A stretch of 55,509 bases of DNA from an uncultured Nitrospira sp. (GCA_902500775.1 CABVRZ010000031.1:1-55509), one strand, 5' to 3'; counted from the stretch's first letter, positions 25,840 through 35,323 are shown. The notes: a model not told the origin generated them from the letters alone. Numbers and translations: made by a program.

Positions 25840-26170
25840 GTCGGCTGTCTCCTTTCAGCGGGATGAATGAGGATGTAGACCCTTGTTGCCATGTTGCTGT
25901 CGTCTGGCTCTGCTGTACGAGTGATGTCTGGTGCCATGTCTGTGCGTCCGCTGGACGGGCTGGCACAGGATGTACGCGGTGCCCACCTGGTTTGGTGGTT
26001 GATCGTATCTCCGCGCCGTGAGCTAGAGTGAAAAATGAGGTCGGACATGTGGATTGATTGACCATCGCACCCAATGCCGTATGTTGCGGCCTGGAGGTTC
26101 GATCGACAGTCAGACTGACCATGGCTAGTAGGAGCAACCAGCCAGCACTCATCCACAGTGAGGTATCCAT
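25775..26170 (-). CDS. Small exported or anchored hypothetical protein
   Basis: The protein would have 131 residues with a good signal-like N-terminus (SAGWLLLLAMVSLTV, about 8-22), followed by a polar, Thr/Gln/His-rich region without clear fold. AAGGA stands 7 bases before the ATG. The sigma-54 promoter at 26213 is only about 40 bases upstream, which supports this reading. The low-complexity body and the 65-base overlap with the nuclease-fold gene speak against. A competing frame (25827-26186) is less convincing. Confidence 0.35.
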   Translation of the reverse strand: MDTSLWMSAGWLLLLAMVSLTVDRTSRPQHTALGAMVNQSTCPTSFFTLAHGAEIRSTTKPGGHRVHPVPARPADAQTWHQTSLVQQSQTTATWQQGSTSSFIPLKGDSRHGQADDRRNRGSITVLANRGI

Positions 26171-26212
26171 AGAATATTCCTTTCATGCTTTAGCTTGGTG
26201 CCACTTAAGCTA

Positions 26213-26228
26213 AGCAAGGAACGAACCA
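26213..26228 (-). promoter_or_regulatory. Sigma-54 promoter of the exported protein/SNase unit
   Basis: On the minus strand this is TGGTTCGTTCCTTGCT, with GG and GC 10 bases apart and TTGCT perfect. The double dyad is 73 bases upstream. Confidence 0.78.
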
Positions 26229-26301
26229 AGCGGAATGCTGGGAGAATCGAGAAAATTATCAAAGAATGATGCTAGTGGTATATGTTGTGAGCCTTCCGAA
26301 G

Positions 26302-26340
26302 TGTATCTCTTTCGATTCATGGTGTATCAGAACAGATTCA
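26302..26340 (-). promoter_or_regulatory. Double-dyad upstream activator site (SNase unit), best copy
   Basis: On the minus strand this reads TGAATC-N6-GATACA, CCA, TGAATC-GAAAGA-GATACA. The two 18-base dyads repeat with a 21-base period, two helical turns, so two dimers would bind the same face of DNA. This copy is closest to the consensus. Confidence 0.78.
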
Positions 26341-26780
26341 GTAGGGTAGGGTGTAACAGCGAAGGGGGCACCATCTGGTCGAGGATACGGAGCAGTGACC
26401 AGGCTCACGAGAAAACCGAGGGTTTGCCTCGGCATTGTTCGATGTCTTAGGCGCACGTTCGAACGAAGCAAGCGGTACCTTCATCTCGTGACCATGGAAT
26501 TCCGGCAGCGCATCCGTTCTCCCACATTGGTGTGGCCTATCGTCTTTGCCCCTGTGACACTGTGTTCTCAGTTAGGAGTTCATCCACGCCGTATATGCAT
26601 TCACGCGTTGTTCAACGGACAAGAGTCCCGTATGCATCTTGGAATAGAGATACACAGCATAGATCCCAGACCTCGGTGCACGGAAAACCCCATTGCCTGA
26701 AACAGGCGTCGTGAGACAAGCCGCATCACCGACCACATCGTCAGAACGTGGCGATTGGGAGCGATGAGGATGGAAATGGC
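26341..26780. other. Intergenic, no gene recognised
   Basis: About 440 bases lie between the activator site and the end of the GMC oxidoreductase gene. Open frames exist on both strands, but none has convincing composition or a ribosome site. No repeat or RNA structure was recognised. Confidence 0.35.
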
Positions 26781-28346
26781 TCACCCCTGTAGAGCACATG
26801 CGCGTTCGGCCAATGCGGCAATGGTCTTTGAAGGATTCAATCCGATAGGACGAGGGACAATGGATCCATCCAGCACTTGCAGGCCTGGATGACCAAAGAC
26901 GCGGCCGCAATCGTCCACCACGCCCGTACTCGGTCCCGTTGACATATTGCAGCCGCCCAATGGATGTGGCGTGATCAACGTGCTGAATATGGTCCAGGTG
27001 GGAACGTCCAAAGCCTTACCACCCGTTGCCGCAGACAGGGCCTTATGCATGCTTATTAAGCCGTTGATGCCGAGCATTGATGCTGCAGGATTCCAGTCCA
27101 GCTTCAACGCACGTTTCCAAGGAGCGAACCAGCGGCGTCCTAAATAGAGTTGCCCGTTGCCCCCGTCAATTGCTTGGCCGAACCAAGGCATGACATGCCG
27201 CATCGGGTCTTTGCCCAAGCCTTTTCCGAGGTTCTTCAGGATCCGCTTCTCGGCCCAGGATCCGCTATGCTCTCTCCGCGCCTTGACGAAGTTGGCGATG
27301 AGATTAGGGAAGCCTCCGTCCTCAACAAAGAAGCGGGCCCCATTGTGGCCATTGCGAAGAAAATCGATGGCGGCGGTGATGGTGGGCCCGAAGGTGGGCG
27401 AGACATCGCGATCTTCGTAAATGGCCGGTGTCAGAAAGTCGCCGTTAGAGCTCCATCCGTGACCGAGAGTCTTCGGTAGATTCTGGAGCGTCTTGTACTG
27501 GTCACGGGAACGAAGCAGGATTTCGGTTGAGCCGAGCGAACCGGCAGCGAGAATCACCCGATGGGTGTCGACATATGACGGATTGCGGCGGCCTTCGGAG
27601 AGCATATCATAGTAGACGCGCCAGGCGCTGCCTATTGGTTCGATATGCGAAACGAGTGAGAGCGGGTGAATCTCGGCTCCGGCCGTGCGCGCGGCGGCGA
27701 GGTAATTCAAATCCAACGTATTCTTGGCGCGAACCTGGCAGCCAACGTCGCAGTTGCCGCAGTGAACGCAGGTCCCTTGCCATTGGCCGTGCGGATTTTT
27801 GAATTTCACGGAGTGGTGGTCATTCGTCGGATCCTTTAACTCGGGATTCCACTGGTCGCTGAAACTCACGGCCAGGTCGAGCTTCCGAAAGCGATGGCCT
27901 TCGCCAATGGCTTCGGCAGCTTCACGCATCAGGCGAAACCGCGGCGTGAGTTGACCATCGGGCAGCGGGGAGTTCTGGAGCATCGCGCTGACCTTGGCAT
28001 AGTATGGGGCTAACTCAGCGGCCGAGATGGCCTTGGGCCATCCATCATCAAAGGTTTCGAGCGGCGCGTCGATCGAGACGTTGGCGTAGATCAGCGAACC
28101 GCCTCCGACGCCGGCTCCCTGGGCGACCCACATTTCGTCCATGATTCGTAGATCGATCCAACCATGTTGACGCTCGGGTTCATCGACGTCCCAGATCCAC
28201 GCGTCGCCGGGTTCGCGCGGGTAATCTTTGGGATCCCACTCACGGCCGCGCTCCAGCACGAGGACATCACGTCCTGCAGCTGCTAGACGGCAGGCGCAAA
28301 CTGCGCCGCCGAATCCACTCCCCACGATTACGACCTCACGTGGCAT
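26781..28346 (-). CDS. GMC-family flavin oxidoreductase (cholesterol-oxidase-like)
   Basis: The protein has 521 residues from the ATG at 28346, which follows AAGGAGATCGC. The FAD-binding motif VVIVGSGFGGAVCACRLAAAG is at the N-terminus, with VLERG at the end of the second strand, then AGVGGGSLIYANV. The C-terminal TPHPLGGCNMSTGPSTGVVDDCGRVFG carries the active-site His-Pro-Leu-Gly motif of the cholesterol oxidase/GMC group. Four Cys around residue 200 (CVHCGNCDVGC) recall an iron-sulfur or metal site seen in this subgroup. It oxidises an alcohol, perhaps a sterol-like or long-chain one. It is the last gene of the P450/DyP operon and overlaps the phosphoesterase gene by 11 bases. Confidence 0.85.
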   Translation of the reverse strand: MPREVVIVGSGFGGAVCACRLAAAGRDVLVLERGREWDPKDYPREPGDAWIWDVDEPERQHGWIDLRIMDEMWVAQGAGVGGGSLIYANVSIDAPLETFDDGWPKAISAAELAPYYAKVSAMLQNSPLPDGQLTPRFRLMREAAEAIGEGHRFRKLDLAVSFSDQWNPELKDPTNDHHSVKFKNPHGQWQGTCVHCGNCDVGCQVRAKNTLDLNYLAAARTAGAEIHPLSLVSHIEPIGSAWRVYYDMLSEGRRNPSYVDTHRVILAAGSLGSTEILLRSRDQYKTLQNLPKTLGHGWSSNGDFLTPAIYEDRDVSPTFGPTITAAIDFLRNGHNGARFFVEDGGFPNLIANFVKARREHSGSWAEKRILKNLGKGLGKDPMRHVMPWFGQAIDGGNGQLYLGRRWFAPWKRALKLDWNPAASMLGINGLISMHKALSAATGGKALDVPTWTIFSTLITPHPLGGCNMSTGPSTGVVDDCGRVFGHPGLQVLDGSIVPRPIGLNPSKTIAALAERACALQG

Positions 28347-30276
28347 TGCGATCTCCTTGCGCGGCATGACCCGCGACCTTGATTGGTGGTTCAATCAAAT
28401 GTGGGGCAAGGGGGGAGGCGGGGTCGAAGATCCGACGGCATTCTTTGGGTATCAGAAGCTGATGTGTCACTGCTCCGGTGAGGGAACCCGTGACGGACGT
28501 CTGCTTCACCTCTTGAACAAGCACCCATTCACTGGCCGGCTTGAGCAAGCCGATGGGATAGATCAAGAGCCCCTCAGGATCGATCCTTATCCGAAGGAAA
28601 GATTTGAATTGTTCGATGCCCTGCGCCGAGAACACCTCTTGGTCATGCATGCCGAGAAATTTGTGGGTGAGAAACAAGTAAGCCGCAAACAGCACACCAC
28701 CTAAGAAACTGATTTGGAGAAATGACAGACACGCAATCAACATCCGTACGGGAAGATCGCCGCCAAGAAGCATCCATGCCGCATGAGAGATCATCCAAAT
28801 CGAGGCGATGCCGAGAGCACACTGGCTCACTCCATGGAGACAACCGATCGCCCAAGCAAGAGCCGATCTTCTGCCATGAGGTTTCCCTGAAACGGCAAAC
28901 AAGCCGAATACGAGGATCAAGATCGCAAGGGTGATGAGAATTCCAGGAGAGCCGAGGCGAACAACAACGAACCCGAAGACGGCCAACAACCCTTCGGTGG
29001 TGAAAGGCGCACACATATAAGCGGCAATCCAGCTGGGAGAGAAGTCGATGCCACAGAGTTGGTCTGCCGCGACTGGGGCAGGCGGCGAACTCAGTAGCCA
29101 AAGGAAGACCGTTTGGGTGGCGCCCAGTAAAGCAGAAAAGGCTCTATTAACGAGAGGGAAGCCAAACACGCCACGGCGTGCGCGAAAGGATTGTTGTTTG
29201 TCGGGAAACGTTCGCTGAAGTTTTCCCTCTGCGGGTTCTGAGTCGAAGTTGTTCACTCGTATGGAGGAAGGCGTTTGTGTGGTCCCAAGGCCAAATGCGC
29301 CTCCGCCGCCGCAAATGATGAACTGGCGAAGCCCATCGGAGAGATGCGCCTCATGCCGCGCGTAGTAATGTAGGTCGCCCGTGAGGATGACCGGCACGGA
29401 CTTGCCGCTTTTCCCGTCCTTCCCGGTGATCAGGTTGAGAATGATGTCGAGTTTGGTGAGCTGTTTGTTGCCTGGGTCCTGCTTGAGCCAGCTTGGGGAA
29501 GGCACGCAAACAATGACACGGTCGCCTGGTCGAAGGAGCCTCGCCTGGCTGACGAAGTAGTCCAATTGCGGCGGGTCAAGGTCATCGTCCAGCGCCAGGT
29601 CTAGCCCCCAGAGCCACCAGCCATACGGGAGTTTTATGGTGAAATAGCTGCGGCGTTGCTTCGATCGCCAGGCTCCAAACCAGCGACGGCCATCGCCGGT
29701 TTGGCAGAAGAGGCGAATAAAATTGGTGAGGCCATCGTACCAGTCGTGATTGCCGGGAATTGCGAAGAGGTCCCGTGGCGGTTGTTGCCATGAGCGCGCG
29801 GATCTCATCACGTCGGAAAATCGTGTCTTGTAGTTGACTGCGGAAGCTGTTGGATAGACTTGATCTCCTCCAAAAATGAGGACTTTTCCGTGCGGGAGGG
29901 GTATCGTGCCATCGATCGAGGGGAGGCCTTCTTGAAAACCACTCGACGGAATAGGCTGCGGCGTTGGCTTGCCGTCGGGACTCAGGGCGAGCCCGTCGCG
30001 GCCCGCGAGCCACATCACCGAATGTGTCGCATTCCAGCCTTCGCCGGTATCGGCAATGTAGTCGAGCCAAAGGGCGCCGGTGGAATCGGGTGTGTACTCC
30101 GGAATTTTCTCCGCCGCCGGAGCCAACGCGGCCATGATCTCGCGGCGTCCCGTCATCGGGCCCACGATAGTTGCCGCGAGCGACTTCACGGCCGTCGCGG
30201 TGAGTTGGCGCATATCGAACCAACTCACCTTGCTTTCTCGAGTGATGCTGAAGTCGAGCATGGAACGTTCTGGCAT
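28336..30276 (-). CDS. Calcineurin-like metallophosphoesterase with C-terminal membrane helices
   Basis: The protein has 646 residues. The N-terminal half (to about 330) is a metallophosphoesterase: DYIADTGEG, VLIFGGDQVYPT, IPGNHDWYDG and VILTGDLHYYARHE supply the Asp, Asn and His ligands of a two-metal centre. The C-terminal half has about six hydrophobic segments between residues 375 and 560, so the enzyme is membrane-bound. Substrates cannot be named; a phospholipid or phospho-intermediate is possible. Its ATG follows the stop of the broken gene upstream with no gap (TAA-ATG), showing tight coupling. Its 3' end overlaps the GMC gene. Confidence 0.8.
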   Translation of the reverse strand: MPERSMLDFSITRESKVSWFDMRQLTATAVKSLAATIVGPMTGRREIMAALAPAAEKIPEYTPDSTGALWLDYIADTGEGWNATHSVMWLAGRDGLALSPDGKPTPQPIPSSGFQEGLPSIDGTIPLPHGKVLIFGGDQVYPTASAVNYKTRFSDVMRSARSWQQPPRDLFAIPGNHDWYDGLTNFIRLFCQTGDGRRWFGAWRSKQRRSYFTIKLPYGWWLWGLDLALDDDLDPPQLDYFVSQARLLRPGDRVIVCVPSPSWLKQDPGNKQLTKLDIILNLITGKDGKSGKSVPVILTGDLHYYARHEAHLSDGLRQFIICGGGGAFGLGTTQTPSSIRVNNFDSEPAEGKLQRTFPDKQQSFRARRGVFGFPLVNRAFSALLGATQTVFLWLLSSPPAPVAADQLCGIDFSPSWIAAYMCAPFTTEGLLAVFGFVVVRLGSPGILITLAILILVFGLFAVSGKPHGRRSALAWAIGCLHGVSQCALGIASIWMISHAAWMLLGGDLPVRMLIACLSFLQISFLGGVLFAAYLFLTHKFLGMHDQEVFSAQGIEQFKSFLRIRIDPEGLLIYPIGLLKPASEWVLVQEVKQTSVTGSLTGAVTHQLLIPKECRRIFDPASPLAPHLIEPPIKVAGHAAQGDRNAT

Positions 30277-30852
30277 TTAGCGGCGCTCCGTTCGAGTGAT
30301 GTCAATGTGGTTGAGTTCAGAGGCGAAGCCGCAGAAGAATCTCCAGACATGCCGGAACACAGGTCTTGAACCAGGGGCGCCCCTTGGGCACAGCGCACCA
30401 AGAAGCCCAATGAGATCACTCACTCCCATGCTGAGAGTTCCTGTCCCAACGATGGGTTCCGTATCGCGACTCCCTTCGTGCAACGTGACCTCAACCCCTG
30501 GGGAGACTCGTCGAAGGCTCCATGGGCCTGCGTACGGCCAGTGAACCCATGTGCCCTGCCGTCGATCCGGATCTCCATTCTATAGACTATGGAGTTGCGC
30601 CGTGGATCCGAGGAAGGTGAGAAGAGTCCACACTGTCCTCGGGCAGTTGGTAGCCACTCGCCCCACCGGTGACATGCAACCTGTCCGCGGTGGTTCCCGG
30701 CGTGCTGGGGATCGACAGTGAAGTCCTGGCTATTGTCGGCCCCGATCCTCCCATGAAGGGTGAGATGCCGACCACTTTTTGGACCAGATTGCGCGAGCCT
30801 CTTGCCTCCATACCTGCTTTGCAATGCGCACGATCAGGCGTTCTGTGGTCAT
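30277..30852 (-). pseudogene. Broken fourth gene of the P450 operon
   Basis: The ATG at 30852-30850 overlaps the DyP stop (ATGA), and a TAA at 30277-30279 abuts the ATG of the phosphoesterase. The distance is exactly 192 codons in one frame. The beginning (TTERLIVRIAKQVWRQEARAIW) and the end (TWVHWPYAGPWSLRRVSPGVEVTLHEGS, then GTGTLSMGVSDLIGLLGALCP) look like protein. The middle in this frame has two stops (TAG) and nonsense composition, while another frame there reads protein-like (RWGEWLPTARGQCGLF and RRNSIVYRMEIRIDG). This is what two compensating indels would give. I do not recognise the family. It is decayed or mis-sequenced. Confidence 0.6.
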
Positions 30853-32327
30853 TTCATGGTTCCCAGCGTCCGAATGGCCGTGATGCCCGGCAGAAAAAAA
30901 TAGGCGCCTCCTCGCACCTGGACAAATCGTGGCATGTCGGCATACGTGCAACGTACCGGGTCTTTTTGCACGGTGAAGGTCGCTCGCTCGCCATCCAACA
31001 CGCCGATGAGCGGATCGGGGTCATCGTAGAGTCCACCAAACTTTGGGTTGTTGGCCCAGAGGTTTTGAACGAACTCAAATTGGCGATCGATCGCGGCATT
31101 CAAGCAGATGAAGTGCAACCCGCGTTCGGCATGATCTTCTGAAGCGGCCATCAACTTCGTCGGATCCATGTCGGCTACCAACGGTGTGCCGTAGGAACGT
31201 CCGCGACGGATGATTCGGTGCTGATTCGACAGCTCCAATGATCTTTGAGGATCCTCATTCAGCGAATCGCGAGGATTGGTTCGTCGGATGTGGGAGCCGA
31301 TCGGGCAGTGCAATCCAAAAGGATCAGGGTGCGAGTGATGACCGGCATAGACAAACCGGTCATGTGTTTGCAAGGTCGACTTCGGACCCGTCGGCGACTC
31401 GACCAATGGGGTGCCGTCCGGCCATCGACCGACCATCTTCGCCGCCAGCTCGACGGGGCCATACCCTTTATCGGCAGCTTGTCGGGCTACGTAGTTCCAA
31501 AAACCAACGACGTCTTGGTGCAATTGTCGGAAGACTAGAAATGTGCCGTTACGTCCGAACCCTTGGCCGTTCGCGTCCGTAGGACCTTCCGGCATTTCGC
31601 CATAGGCATTGGCATACCCCAGGAGAATTTCACCGGTGGGAATGATGTTGCCTGGGATGGCGTGACCATCCTCCCGTGATGGCATCCCGGCGATATGCGG
31701 TTGGGCGATCCCGTCGCGGAAGCCGAAATGTTCCTTCGGTCCGTTCGGGCTTCCGGTAGGATCACACTCGGGACCGGCCAAGAACACGGTGTCGAGCCCG
31801 GTGATCGTATGCAGTCCGGATATGTCGAGCTCATCCAGCACCGATTTCTTTATGCGAGATAACGTTGGGCCGTCTTTGGCATACATCAATAGCATAAGGT
31901 GCAACGCAGGGTCTGTCTCGCAGAGCCCTTCCTCATCCGCATTTGGTTGACACGGCGCGCTGCCCCAACGCCAGTTGGCGGCACTGCTGGCACCACGATC
32001 TCCAAGGAGACGTTCTCGATGCAGGGTCGCCATTCCCTCGCGGAAGGCGAGGGGAAACTTGTCGAGAAGCTCTTTGCTGACACCGAGAGCCTGTAGCCCC
32101 TGATAGGTCAGGGCGAGATGAAGTGCACTCGCGCGATCTGCTTTGTCATGACCGGTTGCCGTCGCAGGCTCAATGCGGTCGGCCAGCTTCGAGAGCCAGG
32201 CCCGTGCACGAGGCACGTCGGTCACTTGCAGTAGAATATATTCCGCCGCGGGCAACTCTTTATACCCACGTTGCACCAACCCTTGAATGTCGGAAAGCTC
32301 CACTCCAGAGGCACCAGAGAGTCTCAT
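30849..32327 (-). CDS. DyP-type haem peroxidase
   Basis: The protein has 492 residues. The DyP signature GxxDG is present as HFGFRDGIAQP near residue 200, with the distal Asp. CPIGSHIRRTNPRD near residue 347 gives the proximal haem-ligand His and the distal-side Arg. GGAYFFLPGI is near the C-terminus. There is no Tat signal, so it is cytoplasmic or carried by a partner. It uses peroxide to oxidise dyes, phenols or lipids (family knowledge). GAGGTGAAGC precedes the ATG. It follows the duplicated-domain membrane protein by 63 bases and belongs to the operon driven from 35324. Confidence 0.88.
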   Translation of the reverse strand: MRLSGASGVELSDIQGLVQRGYKELPAAEYILLQVTDVPRARAWLSKLADRIEPATATGHDKADRASALHLALTYQGLQALGVSKELLDKFPLAFREGMATLHRERLLGDRGASSAANWRWGSAPCQPNADEEGLCETDPALHLMLLMYAKDGPTLSRIKKSVLDELDISGLHTITGLDTVFLAGPECDPTGSPNGPKEHFGFRDGIAQPHIAGMPSREDGHAIPGNIIPTGEILLGYANAYGEMPEGPTDANGQGFGRNGTFLVFRQLHQDVVGFWNYVARQAADKGYGPVELAAKMVGRWPDGTPLVESPTGPKSTLQTHDRFVYAGHHSHPDPFGLHCPIGSHIRRTNPRDSLNEDPQRSLELSNQHRIIRRGRSYGTPLVADMDPTKLMAASEDHAERGLHFICLNAAIDRQFEFVQNLWANNPKFGGLYDDPDPLIGVLDGERATFTVQKDPVRCTYADMPRFVQVRGGAYFFLPGITAIRTLGTMK

Positions 32328-32390
32328 GCTTCACCTCGCTTCATAGGAAGTAATGACTAGCCGACGAGTGCCATCGTGTCGCAGGTCTCC

Positions 32391-33920
32391 TCACAACTTT
32401 CTCAGCCATGCTCCCAGCTCTGCACCGCTGTGCGGTGCGAACAGGCCACGAGCGATGTCGGTACTGTTGTTGACGTTGACGACACTCAAAAGAGGATAGG
32501 CGCTATACCACACCTGGGTCGGCACTTGGTGGTCGCGTGTCCATTTCTTGAATTCCTGTTCTCGGCGTGCCCCTTGTTCGAAGAGGCGCGTCGCCGATTG
32601 GTTCCCGGTCCGTGATTGGGTGGATAGAACGAGTCTGAGGGCACGGGGAATGATCATCCAGGCGGGAATTCTGGTTTGAGGGAAAAAGGTCGTATTGCAC
32701 CAGATGCCGGTGAGTCCGTCCGATGCCAGGTCGATAAAATCACCAAGATAGCTTTCCCAGCTGAAGTCGTAATTGCTGAAGAAAAGCAGCCGCCGGTTGT
32801 CGTCAATGAGGATCCATCGCGCGAAATGAATGGTCGGGATGTCTCCCAGCTTGCCTTGCACAAAAATCCGGCTCCCCAGGAAATTGATCGCCCACAAAAC
32901 TATTCGGAGCGTGCGCAAGCGCATCTTCCCCGGCTTAACATTGACAACGTGGGTCATTTGGTTTTGTATCAGGCCACGTCGGTTTTCTAGGTCGGTGACG
33001 ATCATCAGCCGTCTGCGGCTGCGATCGGAGACATAGGGGTCTTCCGAGCCATCCGGGTCTGGAGGTGGGCCTTGTCGGTCGAGCACCCGGCGCTCACGAG
33101 TCTGATCGCGCCGGTCGAGTAGATTCAAGATCGTTCCCCACGAGCCGACAAGCAGTATCAGTAGAATCAGTGCAACCACACTCGCAACCGCACAACGGAG
33201 AAACCAGGAAGGTGCGAGAATGGCGAACAAGAGAAGAATGGCACCGACAGATAACCACAGCGATCGTGATCCCAAGGATGGCTTCTGTGGCTCACCGGCC
33301 GTGGAGGCTGATTTCCATCCGCTTTGGCCGACAGCCCGCCGCAATCTGGCCACCGCGTCTTCAGAGGTGGCTGGTTGTGGGGATCCGTCCAAACCCTTCC
33401 CCAGCGCCTTGCGCAATTCTTCTTCGCTATTGTTCGAATCTCCCCAGATCTGTTGGACAGATCGACCCGGGTGTCCGCGGTAAAATGCCTCGTAAGAACG
33501 TTGGGCCTCCAGCAGATAAGACCTCAAGGCTCCGGTTGCCGGTGCGGGATCGCAGAACGAAAAAATCGCTTCCAATGCCGGACCGGCCGTCTCAATGAGT
33601 TCATCGATATGCGCATTGAGAGGACCGTCATAGTCGGTCGCAAAGGCCAGACTGGCGTCGATTCGTTTCCCCTCAGCGTCTAAGGCTGGTTCCAGTAAGA
33701 CCCAGCGAAGAAAATGCACGGTTGTCAGTTTGTGGAACTCGAGAAAGCATCTCCCTCCCGGCTGTCTGAGAGTGGATGGAAGAAGTCCTTCTACCTTGTC
33801 CATGAGGACTTCCCGCTCTTTTGTGATGTTCTGACCCACGGCATTCAGCAGTGCCTGCAAGGGTTTCACGTTCTCGTCTTTCACAGGGAACAGAGCGGTA
33901 AACGCTGATTGATCCGGCAT
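32391..33920 (-). CDS. Membrane protein with internally duplicated domain
   Basis: The protein has 509 residues. The N-terminal part has TVHFLRWVLLEP, then FATDYDGPLNAHIDELIETAGPALEAIFSFC. The C-terminal part repeats the pattern as TIHFARWILIDD, then FFSNYDFSWESYLGDFIDLASDGLTGIWCNT. The two copies flank a pair of transmembrane helices (about residues 222-270). The duplicated unit has the look of a ferredoxin-like fold of the DyP/chlorite-dismutase sort, but I see no haem ligand that I can assign. GAGGAGG precedes the ATG. It lies between the P450 and the DyP genes, 31 and 63 bases from them, and is probably a partner of one or both. Confidence 0.7.
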   Translation of the reverse strand: MPDQSAFTALFPVKDENVKPLQALLNAVGQNITKEREVLMDKVEGLLPSTLRQPGGRCFLEFHKLTTVHFLRWVLLEPALDAEGKRIDASLAFATDYDGPLNAHIDELIETAGPALEAIFSFCDPAPATGALRSYLLEAQRSYEAFYRGHPGRSVQQIWGDSNNSEEELRKALGKGLDGSPQPATSEDAVARLRRAVGQSGWKSASTAGEPQKPSLGSRSLWLSVGAILLLFAILAPSWFLRCAVASVVALILLILLVGSWGTILNLLDRRDQTRERRVLDRQGPPPDPDGSEDPYVSDRSRRRLMIVTDLENRRGLIQNQMTHVVNVKPGKMRLRTLRIVLWAINFLGSRIFVQGKLGDIPTIHFARWILIDDNRRLLFFSNYDFSWESYLGDFIDLASDGLTGIWCNTTFFPQTRIPAWMIIPRALRLVLSTQSRTGNQSATRLFEQGARREQEFKKWTRDHQVPTQVWYSAYPLLSVVNVNNSTDIARGLFAPHSGAELGAWLRKL

Positions 33921-33951
33921 AGAAGGTGCCTCCTCTGTTCTTACTCCGTTG

Positions 33952-35247
33952 TCATACCGAAAATTTAAGGATCATCCGGTCTGGAAATGGCCCGTCATAG
34001 GCGATGCGGCCATCCCAGCCGGGAGCACGGTGTGCGTCGGCCAACCGAAGCATACCCGCCACGATCAATGGGATCTGGATTCCACTCACGTACCGACCTT
34101 GGCAGGCATGGAGGCCTGCACTGAAGTGAAGATAGCGCGTGGGATCACGATCGGTTCGGAAACAGTTAGGATCGGGGAACACGATAGGGTCGAACATGGC
34201 TGAGAACGTTCCAAGATAGACCATCTGCCCGCCTGAGAGCTTGTGCCGGCCTGATGTGCCTTGCCCGAGCACGGCTCCAGGCTGGCCATGTCGAATGATG
34301 ATCGGATTGTGAGGATTGAACCGAAGAGCTTCCCACACATATCGCCCCAGGGTGGCCTCGTCACCTGCGCGCGCTGCCTGTCTTGCCTCGGCCAATTCAT
34401 TTGGCCGTCGCAGGAGTTGATCAATGACTTTGGTTGCGGCAGTGCTCGTGGTATCTACTGCGCCGACAATCAGGCCCGAGATATTTCGCCTGACACAATC
34501 GTCGTCCAACCACTCCATCCCTGGCTGTCTCTGACAGTGGATCATGCGCGTCAATACATCGTCATTCGTTTGGCCTGGATTGGCCGCAATCTCTGCTTTA
34601 CGTCGCGCGATCCACCCTAATAGGTAGGGGCGCATCTCCTCGAACGAGGCGACAGCTTTCTGTGCGACTTTCTGGTCGTTGGTCAGGTTGAGGAACAGAT
34701 CGTGGAAAAGTGTGCGCATCCAACGAAGCATCACCGTATCGTCCGGGCCCGGTACGCCAAAGTACTCGCTCACCACCCCGAGCGGAACACGCCGCGTGAG
34801 GTCATTGACCACATCAATCCAATCCCGCGTGCGTACTCGATCGAGGCATTTTTGCACATGAGAGATGACAATGGCGCGGATCCGATGGGCATCCTCGCGG
34901 TTCATCACGCTGTTGAGGAGTTTCTTTTCACGATCGTGCTGCTGGGAGCGATCCATACTGAGCACAAAAGGGCCGTTGTCACGGTTGGTTCTCTCGGCGT
35001 TGATTTCCGAGATGGTAAACTCCGTATCGCGGGCCAGCGCATCCACGACATCGGCGTGGCGACTCACGATGACCCGTTGGCCGAACATGAGAATCGGCGC
35101 CAGACGTCGGAGCAACGCGTTAAGGGGACGTGAAAAAGTCGGACCAGTGAGCCAGGCCGCGAGCGTAGCTCTACGAGGTGTCCAACGTGAGAAGAAGGTT
35201 CCAGGAGCAGGAGCCTTAAGGTTCTCGACCTTGCTCATGGGGGCCAC
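33952..35247 (-). CDS. Cytochrome P450
   Basis: The protein has 431 residues. The haem-binding loop is LHFSAGLHACQG with Cys382 as the thiolate ligand. The oxygen-activation helix is GLIVGAVDTTSTA, and the ExxR pair is in WEALRF. Together these define a bacterial class I-type soluble P450. It needs ferredoxin or flavodoxin partners that are not encoded nearby. Substrate unknown. The start is a GTG at 35247 or an ATG at 35238. It is the first gene after the sigma-54 promoter at 35324 and opens an operon of redox enzymes (DyP, GMC). Confidence 0.92.
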   Translation of the reverse strand: MAPMSKVENLKAPAPGTFFSRWTPRRATLAAWLTGPTFSRPLNALLRRLAPILMFGQRVIVSRHADVVDALARDTEFTISEINAERTNRDNGPFVLSMDRSQQHDREKKLLNSVMNREDAHRIRAIVISHVQKCLDRVRTRDWIDVVNDLTRRVPLGVVSEYFGVPGPDDTVMLRWMRTLFHDLFLNLTNDQKVAQKAVASFEEMRPYLLGWIARRKAEIAANPGQTNDDVLTRMIHCQRQPGMEWLDDDCVRRNISGLIVGAVDTTSTAATKVIDQLLRRPNELAEARQAARAGDEATLGRYVWEALRFNPHNPIIIRHGQPGAVLGQGTSGRHKLSGGQMVYLGTFSAMFDPIVFPDPNCFRTDRDPTRYLHFSAGLHACQGRYVSGIQIPLIVAGMLRLADAHRAPGWDGRIAYDGPFPDRMILKFSV

Positions 35248-35323
35248 CAGGATGATCTGTTCCGTACATGGTCTCTTGCACCGGTCACCTCGTACAACTA
35301 TCTATTCTATTTCTAGTGTCATC

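Noticed and set aside
25827..26186. Alternative minus-strand frame overlapping the small exported protein
   Set aside because: It has no hydrophobic leader and a poor ribosome site compared with the 25775-26170 frame.
30420..30824. A 134-codon open frame within the broken operon gene
   Set aside because: Only part of it looks like protein, and it ignores the coupled start and stop; better explained as the shifted middle of the broken gene.
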